The notes under the pieces: generated by a model
What the model saw: only the letters and a program-made list of their open reading frames with translations
Databases searched by the model: none
Told to the model about the DNA's origin: nothing
Translations under genes and position numbers: made by a program
Source of the DNA: Nocardia goodfellowii
GTDB lineage: Bacteria > Actinomycetota > Actinomycetes > Mycobacteriales > Mycobacteriaceae
DNA: 64,000 nt
Assembly (NCBI RefSeq): GCF_017875645.1
Contig: NZ_JAGGMR010000001.1
Location: 434,001-498,000 of the forward strand
Direction of reading: 5' to 3'
In this document: piece after piece, positions 43,496 to 55,400 of the stretch
Layout of the letters: each line of letters starts with the position of its first letter
Numbering within the stretch: the first letter of the stretch is position 1

Positions 43496-46400
43496 GCCAT
43501 CGGTCCGCGCAGCAGTTTATCCAGAACCGGCTCGTTTTCGCTCGATGCCCCCGCTGGGTCCGGATTTGTGCCGAGGTATTCCAGACCCGCGCGGGTCAGG
43601 CGGACGATGTCACCGGTGCGATAGAGCCGCTCCCCCGCCTGGAACGGATTGGCGACGAAGTGTTCCGCCGTCAGCGCGGGTGCGTCCAGGTAGCCGCGCG
43701 CCAACTGCACCCCGGCTACATACAGTTCACCGGGCGCACCGACCGGCACCTGCCGGAGTTGCCGGTCCAGGATGTACACCTGGGTGTTGGCCACCGGCGT
43801 ACCGATCGGGACCGTGCCATCGGTGTCGGTGGACCGCGTCCAGTAGGCGGTGACCACCGTGGCTTCGACCCGGCCGTACCAGTGGTGCAGTGCGCCGGGC
43901 AGTGTCGAGCCGAACCGGGCGACGGTCGCCCCGGGCAGCGGCTCACCGGCCGCGAAGACCCGGTTCAGCGTGGTGGGTGCCGCGGTGCCGCGGTCGAGGA
44001 ACTCGTCGAGCGCGGACGGCTCGAAATGCACCGTGCTGACCTTCTCCCGGTCCATGATCTCGGCCAGGTAGTGCGGGTCGCGGCCGCCGTCCGGTGTCGC
44101 GATGATCAGGCGGGCACCGGTCTGCAAGGGCCAGAACAACTCCCAGGCCGCGATGTCCGCGGTGATCGGCGTTCTGTGCAATACGGCGTCCGTGGCGTCG
44201 TGCGGATATGCCGATTGGGCCCAGCGGAATTGGTTCACCAACTGGCGGTGGGTGATCATCGCGCCCCTGTGCGCCGCGGTGCGCAGGACGAAGGCGAGGT
44301 TGTCCGGGCGCGGTTCCGGCAGGTCCACCGGGATCGGATCCAGCTCGGCGATATCGAGAACCGGTATGCCGGAAGCTGTTTCGAAGCCGTCCGCCGCGGT
44401 GGTGAGCACGAATCGCGGGTGTGCGCCGGCGAGCACGTTGTCGTTGTAGTCCACCGGCTGATCCGGTTCGATCGGAACGTAGGCCGCACCGGATTCGAGC
44501 ACGGCGTAGATCGCCACGACGAGATCGATGGAGCGGCGCATGGCCACCGCGATCAGCGCCTCGGGGCCGGCTCCGGACCGAACCAGGGCTCCGGCAAGCG
44601 TTCTCGATCGGTAGCGAAGTTCGGCGTAGCTGACCGTCTCCGCGCCGAAGGTGACGGCGGGAGCGTGCGGCGTGCGGACGCACTGCTCGTGGAAGAGCGA
44701 CACCAGAGTCGCGTCGGCGGCGAGAACCGGCGCCTCGGTGTCGTTGAGCGAAGCCAGGATTCGACTTTCCGCGGGCAGCAGCAGATCGGTCCGGCCGAGG
44801 GTGCGCTCCGGTTCCGCGGCGAAACCGGTGAGCAGCATCCGCAGCCGCTCGGCGACCGCGTGCGCGACCGCGCTGTTGAGCACGGAACGCCGATGCCGCA
44901 CTTGAACGCGCAGTTGCGTGTCCAGGATGATCCGCACGGTGAGCGGGTAGTGCGTGTAGTCCACCGCCTGTAGGTCGGTGACGTTCATGCCGTCGATAGC
45001 ACCGGCCTCGATCAACGCGGCGGCGTCGACCGGGTAGGACTCGAACACCAGCGCCGAGTCGAACAGATCCTCCGCCCCGATGTCGCGCAGGCCGACGTAG
45101 CAGTGATCCCGCAAGGCGACCTGTTCGGAATGCAAGCGGCGCACCAGGTCTCGCATCGACCAGTGCGGGTCGAAGCGCACCCGCACCGGCAGGGTGCCGA
45201 CGAACAGGCCGACCATGTCCTCGACGCCGTCGAGCTGCCACGGCCGACCGGCGACGCCGAACACGACTTCGTCCCGATCGGTGCAGGCCGCGATGAGCAG
45301 GCCCCAGGCGGCTTGCACAACGGTGTCGACGGTGCTGTCGGCCGCGGTGGCGAACGCCGACAGGGCGGTGGTCTCCGCCGCGGACAGCTCGAATGTCGTG
45401 ACGCCCACCCCCGCACCCGGTACCGGCGGGACGGGAAGGGCGGGCGCGAGCGGCGTCGGCTCGAGACCGGCCAGCGCCGCCTGCCACACCCCCGACGCGG
45501 AATCCTGGCGCGACAACCAGACCAGGTAGTCGCGGTAGGGGCGCACAGGCGGCAGGACCGAGGTGTCACCGCGCGCGGCATACAGCGCGAGCAGGTCTCG
45601 CATCAGCAGCCGCAGGGACCGGTCGTCGACCAGGAGGTGGTGCGTGGTCAGGGTGAGGAAGCTGCGACCGGATCGGGTGCGGTGCATCGCGAACCGCAGC
45701 AGGGGCGCGACCGCCGGGTCGAAACGGCGCTGCCGCTCGTCCGCGAGCACGTCGGCCAGTTGCTCGTCGGGCACGCCGTCTACGGCCTGCCACGGCACCT
45801 CCACCCGATCCAGCACCACCTGCACCGGGCCACCGGCGGCGGTGACGAACGCGGTGCGCAGGTTGGTGTGCCGGTCCAGCAGGCTCTGGGTCGCCCGCTG
45901 CATGCGGTCGATGTAGATGCTGCCGGTCAGTTCCAGGCTGCATTGGCGAGTGTCCTCGGGACCATCGACGCGGGACAGCAGATCGGCCTGTGGCGGCGTG
46001 AGCGGAAGCAAGTCCGACAGCGCGGGATAGGTGCGCTGCCAACTGTCGATCTCAGGCTGAGTGACAGCGACCAGCGGCACGTCCGAGGGCGTGAGCCCGC
46101 CGGAGGCCGGGTGCTCGGCGTGCCAGGCCAGAGCCTCCAGCGCCGACAGCCAGTCCTGGGCCAGTTCCCGCACCTGGGCTTCGCCGATGATCTCGGCGAC
46201 GTAGCGAAAGGTGACCGCCACGGCCGCGCCGTCTACACCGGCTTCGATATCGATGACCACGTCGGCGGGCAGGTCCGCGTCCGGCTCGGGCCGGTGGTGT
46301 CCCGCCGCATCGGTCGGCAGCCAGCCGAGTGCGGTGCGGGCATCATCCTCGGCGGCGCGGTAGCGGAAACCGATCTGGCCCAGGTGTTCCGGGAGTGCAC

Positions 46401-49400
46401 CGGCGGTCTCCGGGTTCAGGTGCCGCAGCAGTCCGTAGCCGATGCCCTGGTCCGGCACGGTTCGGAGCTGTTCCTTGATGGCCTTCACCGCGGCGCCGGT
46501 GGCCGTACCGCCGTCGAACGCGGCGTCGAGATCGATCTGGCTGAGATCGAGCGCCATCGGGTACACGGTGGTGAACCTGCCGATGCTGCGGGTGAGGTCG
46601 CTGCCGGGCAGTACCCGCGCCTCACGGCCCTCGCCTTCGAGTCGCACCAGGGTGGACCGGGCGCGGATGCCGCGACGAGCGCGCCAGGCGTACACCGCCA
46701 GGGCGAGTGCGGTCAGCAGACCGTCCTCCACGCCGCCGCGGTAGAGCGCGGGCACAGTGGTCAGCACGGTCGCGGAAATATCGGCCGGTACCTGAATCCG
46801 CATCTGCTGGAGCGACTTCCGGGTGTCGGCAGCCGGATCCAGCGCGCGGCCGCCGAGCAGCGGATCCGGTGTCGCCAGCACGGTTTTCCAGAAGTCGAGC
46901 TCAGCACGGCGGGTGGCGGCAAGTCCGGCAAGTCCGTCCGCCCAGCGCCGGAACGAGGTGCCGACGGGCAGGCTGATCGTCTCCCCAGCCATCCGCTGCG
47001 ACCACGCCGCAGCCAGATCAGCGGTGAGGACGCGCCGAGAGCCGTCGTCGAACACGTAGTGGTGTGCGGCCACGGCGAGCAGGTCACGCGCGTCAGGGCG
47101 ATGCAACCAGGTGCACGCGAATATCTTCGCGGCACCCGGATCCAATTCCGCCACAGTCGCTTCCAGCGCCTCGACGGCGAGCCACCGCAGATCCTCGTCA
47201 CTCACACCGACCGGAACGTCGGTGCGGGTGATCAGATCGGCCATCCGCAGCGAGCCAGGCGGAAGCGTCTCGAAAACCCACTGCCCGTCGACCTGCCGCA
47301 CCCGCGAGCGCAGGAGATCATGGTGATCGACCACGGCGGCAACGGTTTCCACCAGCCCCGCCTCATCGATGTCGTCGGGCAGCTCGAGCATCATGGTCTC
47401 GGCGAACCGGTCGAAGACTCCGTGCCGTAGGCGGTCGGCGAGCATGGGGGTGAGGGGGATCGACTCGACAACCTCGGTTGGTTCTACCGCTCGAGAGTCG
47501 GCGTTCGATGCGCTCGGCTCCGTCGCCGCGGCGGCCGATTCCGCAGACCCTGCGGATTCGATCATCGATGGGCCGGACACCGTTGCGGCACCGGATGGTT
47601 CCGCAGGTCCTGGAGCTTCGGCATCCGATGCGCCGGACACGGTCGTCGCGGAAGCCGACTCCCTCGCGACCTCGGGCTCCGATACGCCGGACAGAGTTGT
47701 CGCCTTACCGAGTTCCCCCGGCACAGCAGCCTCGGCACCCGATACGCCCAACTCCATTGCCGCCCTTGTCGAATGCGCAGGCGGTGTGGTGCTGGACTCT
47801 GATGCACCGGCCATCATTGCGGGCGAAGCCGATTCCGCAGGCACAGCAGCTTCAGCGTCCGATGTGCCGGACACCCTTGTCGCCCGACCCAGTTCCGCGG
47901 ACGCATCGGCATCGGATCTGACGGAGGCCGTCGCTGGCCCATCCAGTTCCACAGGCGATGCGGTTTCGGCATCCGGGCCGCCGGGCACCATCGCCGCCCT
48001 ACTCAGTTCTGCATGTCCTGCAGCATCGGTCCCTGATACGCCGGACTCCATTGCCGCCGTCGACGACTGCGTAGGCGCTGTGGCTTCGGCATCCAATGCA
48101 CCGGACACCGTTGCGACGCCACCCGATTCCGCTGATGCCGCAGGTGCAACTCTCGATACGCCGGATGTTGTCCCTGAGGCCAGATTAGAAGGCTCTGCAG
48201 CTGCGGCATCCGATGTGCCGGGCACCCTTGCCGCCCGACCCAGTTCCGCGGACGCTGCGGCTCCGGCATCCGGCCCGGCCACCATCGCCGCCCTACCCAG
48301 TTCCGCATTGCCTGCGGCATCGCCATCCGATACGTCGGGCACAGTTGTCGCAGAGCCGAATTCCGCAGGCCCCGCAGCTACAGCATCCGATGCGCCGGAC
48401 ACCGTCGCCGCCGAAGCCGATTCCACAGGCTCAGCAGGCTCGGCAGCCGATTTGGCGGACACCGTCGCGGCTCCAGCCTGCTCCGGAAGCGTTGGGGCCT
48501 GGGCATCCGATGCGCCGACCGGCGTTGTTGCCCTAGCTGATTCCGCAGGCCGTGCGGCGTCGGCATCCGATCCGCCGAGCACCCCTGTGGCGAAGGACGG
48601 TTTCACAGGCGCTACGGCTTCGGCATTCGATGCGCCGAATGTGGCTGCCGCCCCGGCCGATTCCACAGAGCCTGCAGCTGCGGCATCCGATCCGCCGAGT
48701 ACCCCTGTGACAAAAGACGGTTCCACAGGCGCTGCGAATTCGGTATTCGATGCGCTGGGCACGGTTGAGGGGAAGGCCGGTTGCGGTGCAGCGTCGCTGT
48801 CCAGTTCGTGGCCGACATATTCCAACTCGCCGGCGGCGGTCCGGCGGACGACAGCGGTGGTTCGGTACATGCGCTCGCCCGCGACATACGGGTTCGCTAC
48901 GAACGTTTCGGCCGTGTGGCCGGGGTGGGCGTGGAATCCGCGCGGTAGTCGAATGCCGGACAGGTACAGCTCACCCGGCACATTCGCTGGCACGGGCCGC
49001 AATTCGGCATCCAGGACCTTCGACCGCGGGCCGTCATGGATGACCGGTCCGTTCGCGGTCGGCGAATCGCCCAGGAAGGCCATAAGGGCAGTCGCGTGCG
49101 GGCCGTGACTCTGGTGGAACGCGCAATTCGGGAGCGCCTCAGCCCATTTCGCAACGAGCGCGGGGACGTCAGGTGCAACTACGGCGCGCAGGCTGTCCAG
49201 GCCGGCCGGTTCGAGGGTGGCCAGTATCGCGGGTGTGAGGAACGCGTGCGTCACCCGTTCGTTCCGGATCAGCTCGTAGAGCTCCGCACCGCCGGCCACG
49301 CGCGTCGGGGCGACAACCAGGGTGCCGCCGCAGGCGGTGGCGAGCAGCAATTCCAGGATCGAGACGGCAGAGTTGGGAGACGCGAAAGACAATGCACGCG

Positions 49401-52400
49401 AAGAGGAGTCGAGAGCGTAGCGCTCCCGCTGTTCGACCTCGAGGTCGGCCAGATCGGCGTGGGTGATCAGCACGCCTCGCGGCGAACCGGCAGCCCTGGA
49501 GGTATGGACCTCCGGTGAACCGGCGGCTGCAGAGGTGTAGACCTGCGGCGAACCGGCAGCCTCGGGGGCGTAAACCTGCGGCGAACCAGCAGTTCCAGGG
49601 GTGTAGACCTGCGGTGAACCGGCAGGCTCGGGAGCGTGGACTTGCGGCGATCCAGCGGTCCCGGAGATATAGACCGGCGGCGAACCGGCCGCCCTGAGAG
49701 CGTGAACCTGCGGCGAACCGGCGGTCCCAGAGATGTAGACCAGGTGCGCCGGATGCGCGGGACGCAGTGGGCGGACTCGGTCGGCGTCGGTGATCGGGCC
49801 GGGGTCCAGATGATCGGTGTCGAGGTCCTCCAGCCCTAGCCAGCGCAGGGTGCTGGGTAGGCCGGGCCGTACCGATTTCACCGTAAGGCCAATAGCCGCA
49901 CCAGAATCGGCGACCAAGGACGCGATGCGATCGGCCGGATCGATGGGGTCGACCGGAACGGATGCTGCGCCGGACTTCGCGACCGCCCACGTGACCGATA
50001 CCAAATCGGCCGAGCGCGGCATGGCAACCACGATCAGGTCCTCAGGGCCGAGATTCATCGCGATCAGCGAGCGTGCCAGGCGATTCGAGCGTTCGTCCAA
50101 TTCGCCGTACGCCAGGCTGATGGGCCCGCAGACCACCGCCGGAGCGAATGGATGAAGCGCGGTGGCCTCAGCGAACAGCTCGGGCAGCGTGCCCAAGGCA
50201 GTCGGAATCAGGCCGGTTGGGGAAGCCGGGACCATCCGATCGGCGGGGTCGGGGACCTTGGCGGCACGGCGGTTCTCCATGGCATCGCGAGTCTCGACAG
50301 CATCGCTGGAGTTGAAAGCGCCGCCGGACTCGAAAGCGTCGATTGTCGCGAACGAATCGTTTTTCTCGGCAGCATTGCCGGCCTCGGCAGCATTGCCATT
50401 CCCGGCGGCATCGCTTGTCTCGAATGCATCGTAAGCCTCAGCACCGTAGGTCTCGACAGCTCTGCCACCAGCAAAAGCATCGCGAGCCTTCAGTGCATCA
50501 CTGGGCACGACAGCCTTGCGACTCTCGAAGGCATCACCGATCTCAGCGGCATCGCCGGGCTCGACAGCCTTGCGCATGTCGAAGGGATCACCGATCTCAG
50601 CGGCATGGCTGGACTCGAAAGCCTCGCGGCTTTCGGCCCCACCGTCAGTGTCGACAGCGTTACGAGCTGCAAAAGCATCACCGGTCTTGGGGGCTTCGCG
50701 ACTCTCGAATGCATCGTCGGTCTCCACACCAGTGCGAACTGCGAAAGCATCGCCATTCTCGAAGGCCTGGCGGCTTTCGAATGTATCGCCGGTCTCGAAA
50801 GCGCCGCGAGCCTCGAATGAGTCGCGACTCTCAAGGACACCGCCGGCCTCAACAGCATGGGGAACCTCAAAAGCATCGCTACTCTCGACGCCACCACTCT
50901 CGGCGGCATCGCCGCTCTTGAAAGCACCCTCAGCCTCGCGAGTCGCGGAAACATCGCCGCTCTCGAACGAACCGCGGCGTTCGGAGGCATTTTCAACCTC
51001 GAAAGCAGCGCGTGCGTCGGCTGCGTCGCCTGTGACCGGTGCATGGCGACTCTCGGCGTCGCCACTCGCTGAGAAGTCGCGACTCTTGAACGCATCAGCT
51101 GCGTCGACGGTCTCCGACGCATGGCGGGTCTCAGACGCATGGCGGGTCTCGCTTGCATCGCTAGCGTCGATCGAACCCCGGAGCTCGGCGGCATCACCGA
51201 TCACGACGGCGTCGACCGGGATCTCCGGATCGGCGGCGACTGCCGCGAGCACTTCCTGCCACTGTGCGGTGATCGCGGTGGCAGTGGAGGGGTCGTAGCG
51301 GTCGGTGGCGTAGGACAGGCGGCCGGTGAGGGCTTCGGGGGTTTCGTGGATGGTGATTGTCAGGTCGAATCGCTCGACGGGGGGGTTGAGATCGATGGTG
51401 TGGGCGGTTGTTCCGGGGAGGGTGAAGGTTTGGGTGGGTGGGGTTCGGAGGTCCAGCAGTACCTGGAACAGTGGGTTGTGGGGGCGGGGGGCCGGGTGGA
51501 GGATTTCGATCAGGCGGTCGAAGGGGAGGTCGGCGTGGGTGAACGCGGCCAGATTTCGGCTCTGTTGCCGGGTGAGGAAATCGGTGAACGGCTCCGCTGG
51601 TTCGAGGTGGCTGCGGAGGACGACGGTGTTGACGAACATGCCGATCAGATCATCGATCGGGGCGTCGCCGCGGCCTGGGGCGGGGGTGCCGATGGCGACG
51701 TCGTCAGTGCCGGATAGTCGTGACAGCAGGACCGCCAGTGCGGCGTGCAACACCATGAACAGGGTCGTGTTGCGCGCCTCGGCCAGTTCGGCCAGCGCGG
51801 CACTGATGTCGGGTGGTACGACGAAATCGACTGCGCCACCGTGGTAGCTGGGTGTGGCCGGGCGGACGCGGTCGCCTGGAACGGTGGATTCGGCTGGTAG
51901 GCCGGACAATTCGCGCTGCCAGAAACGGATCTGCTGGGCAGCCAGTGAGTCCGGGTCGTCCTCGGCGCCGAGCAGTTGGCGCTGCCACATGCTGAAATCG
52001 GCGTACTGCGTCGGCAACGGTGGTCGGTCCGGGGCCGCGCCTTGCGCGCGGGCGGCATAGGCGGACAGGAAATCTCGGGCGAGCGGCCGCATGGACCGGG
52101 CGTCGCCCGCGATGTGGTGGACGACGAATACGAGGACGTGGTCGTCGAGATTTCCGTCCACGCGCAGCAGCGCGACCCGTAGCGGCACCTCGATGGCGAC
52201 GTCGAACCCGGTGCCCACCACGGTGGCGACGCGGTCGCGCAGCTCTGCCGCGGGAACGTCGACGGGTGTGAGTGACGGAACCGCCGCTGCCGCGGGCTGA
52301 ATTGCCTGGATCGGCCCAGCCGCGCCCGAGTCCGCACCGAGCTGCGGGTAGAAGGTTCGCAGGATGTCGTGCCGCGCCACCACATCGGCCAGCGCCTGTT

Positions 52401-55400
52401 TGAGGGCCTCGAGATCCAGTGCACCGGTCAGGCGGAGGGCGACCGGGACGTTGTAGGCGGCAGAGCTGGTGTCCAGCTGGTTGAGGAGCCACATCCGCTG
52501 CTGCGCGGGAGACAACGGGATTCGTTCCGGGCGCGGGCCTGCCACCACAGCGTGCCGCCCCGTGGCGGCTACCGCCGCGCTGTCCAGCCGGACGGCGAGC
52601 GCTTCGACGGTCGACGCCTCGAACAGCAGCCGCACCGGCACCTCGAGGTCCAGGTCCGCCGCCAGCCGGGCGGCGACGAGGGTGGCGCTGAGCGAGTTGC
52701 CGCCGAGCGCGAAGAAATCGTCGTCCACGCCGACCTGCTCGATACCCAGCACCTCGGCGTACACCTCGGCGACGGCCTGCTGACGCGCGGTCACCGGCGC
52801 ACGGTAGAGCGCGGTCTCGAATACCGGCTCGGGCAACGCTTTTCGATCCAGTTTGCCCGCCGCGGTCAGCGGGATATCGTCGAGCACCATGATCGAGGTG
52901 GGCACCATGTGCGCGGGCATTCGCTGCTGCGCGTAGCCGGTCAGCTCGGCGACGTCGACGGTCCGTCCGGGCGCGGCGTGCACATAGGACACCAGCATCA
53001 GCGTGGCGGCGGTGGTGTTCTTGCGCTGGTTCCGGCGGCCGACCGTCACCGCGAAGTCGACGGTTTCGTGGTCGGCGAGTATCGCGTCGATCTCACCCAA
53101 CTCGATGCGGTGTCCGCGCACCTTGACCTGAAAGTCGTTGCGGCCCAAATACTCGATCTCGTCGTGGCGGGTCCAGCGGACCACATCGCCCGTGCGGTAC
53201 ATCCGCGTCCCGGGCAGCCAGGGGCAGGCGACGAACCGGCTCGCGGTCAGTCCGGGCCGCCGATGGTAGCCCTCGGCCAGTTGAGCGCCGGCGATGTAGA
53301 GCTCACCGACGACACCGGCGGGCACCGGGTGCAGCCTTTCGTCCAGGACCCATTCGGTGACGCCGCGGATGGGGCCGCCGATGGTCAGGCTCTCCCCCGG
53401 CACCAGCGGCGCACTGAAATTCACGATGATCGTGGTTTCGGTGGGGCCGTAGGCATTGTGGAACTGCCTGCCGTCGACGGCCCAGCGCCGCACCAGGTCC
53501 GGCGACCAGCTCTCGCCGCCGGTGAACACTACCCGCAGGTCGGTCAGCCCGGCCGGGTCGAGCGACGCGAGCGCCGCGACCGTGAGGAACATGTGCGTAA
53601 CCCGCTGTGTCCGAAGGAGTTCCGCCAGATCCGCGCCGCCGTACACATCGGTCGGGACGACGACCATGGTGCCAGCGGCCCCGGCGGCGAGCAGCAGTTC
53701 CAGCACCGCGGCGTCGAAGCTCGGCGTCGCGGCGTGCAGGGTGCGGGATTCCGGAGTGAGCGCGAACCTTTCGCACTGCTCGGCGCTGTAGCCCGCGAGT
53801 CCGGCATGGGTGACGGCCACACCCTTCGGCACGCCGGTCGAGCCCGAGGTGTACATCAGGTAGGCCACGTGCTGCGTGCGGAGCGGTCGAATCCGGTCCT
53901 GGTCGGAAATCGGTGCGGGACTGTGGCGTCCGAGATCCATCTGGTCTAGGACGAGCCATTCGATCGCGGCGGCGTGCGCCCACATACCGGCGGACTCCAC
54001 CGTAAGACCCAGGGCCGCACCCGAATCGGCGAGCATGTGCGCGAGGCGCGCGGGCGGATAGGACGGGTCCACCGGCACGAAACCCGCACCGGACTTCGCC
54101 ACCGCCCACAATGCCGCGACCGATTCGATCGAGCGCGGCATACCGACTGCCACCAGGTCACCCGGGCCGGCGCCCCGCGAGATCAACTCGCGTGCCAAAC
54201 GTGAGGACAGCGCGTCCAATTCGGCGTAGGTCAGGGATTGTTCGCCGCATTGCACGGCGACCCGGCCGGGCTCGCGCACCGCGGCGGCGGCGAGGAGGTC
54301 GGGCAGCGTGCTGGACGCGGTGACCGCCGGTCCGGCCATCTTGGTGAGCCGGTCCAATTCGGCGTCCGACAGCACGCGCAGATCACCGACGGCCGTCGCG
54401 GCATCGGCGACGATCTCGCGTAGCAGCCGCACGAAGCGTTCCGCGAAGGCGCGGATGGTGGATACATCGAAAATGTCGCGGGCATAGCTGAGTTCACCCG
54501 CCAGGCCGTCGGGGCCGCCCGCCGCGCCCTCGGCGAGGTTCAGCTGCATGTCGAAGCGCTCGATGTCGACGGGTGCGTCCAGGCCGCGGATGCTGAGGCC
54601 GGGCAGTTCGAAATCGCCCGCGGGCGGGTTCAGGAAGGACAGCGCCACCTGGAACAGCGGAGTGCGTCCGGTGGAGCGGGCCGGTGCCAGCACGTCGACG
54701 AGTTGCTCGAACGGGATATCGGCGTGCGCGAACGCGGCCACGTCGGCTTCGCGCTGCCGGGTCAACAGCTCGGCGAACGACTCGGCGGGATCGATGTGGC
54801 TGCGCAGCACCACAGTGTTGACGAAGGTGCCGATCACGTCGTCGAGTTCGCCCACGCCCCGGCCGGCGACCGGGGTGCCGATGGCGACGTCGTTGCGGCC
54901 GGCCATGCGGGCCAGCAGCACGGCGAGCGCGGTGTGCACCACCATGAAGACGGTGGCGTTGACGCCGCGGGCCAGCTCACTGAGGCCGCGGTGGGTGTGC
55001 GCGTCCACCCGGAAGCTCACGGCGCCGCCCTGATAGGACTGGGTGGCCGGTCGCGGCCGGTCCAGCGGCAGCGTCGATTCCTCGGGCAACTCCGCCAGCG
55101 TCGTCTGCCAGAAGTCGAGCTGCGCCGCAGCCATCGACAGCGGGTTTCCGGCGTCGCCGAGCAGGGCTCGCTGCCACAGCGCGTAGTCGGCGTACTGCAC
55201 CGGCAGCGGCGCCCAATTCGGCTCGGCGCCTTGTGATCTGGCGGCATAGGCGGCCATCAGGTCCCGGGTGAGCGGGCCCAGCGACCAGCCGTCGGCGGCG
55301 ATGTGGTGCACCACCACGAGCAGGACGTATTGCGCGGCGGTGTGATTCGATGCGGAACCCCCGGATGACGGAACCTCGTCCGGGCGGTCCGCGACCTGGA

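Noticed and set aside
50152..50820. Plus-strand open frame with periodic Gly-Ile-Ala-Leu-Ser sequence that looks like a hexapeptide-repeat protein
   Set aside because: It is the antisense reading of the NRPS 18-bp repeat array; the period is inherited and there is no ribosome site or independent support.
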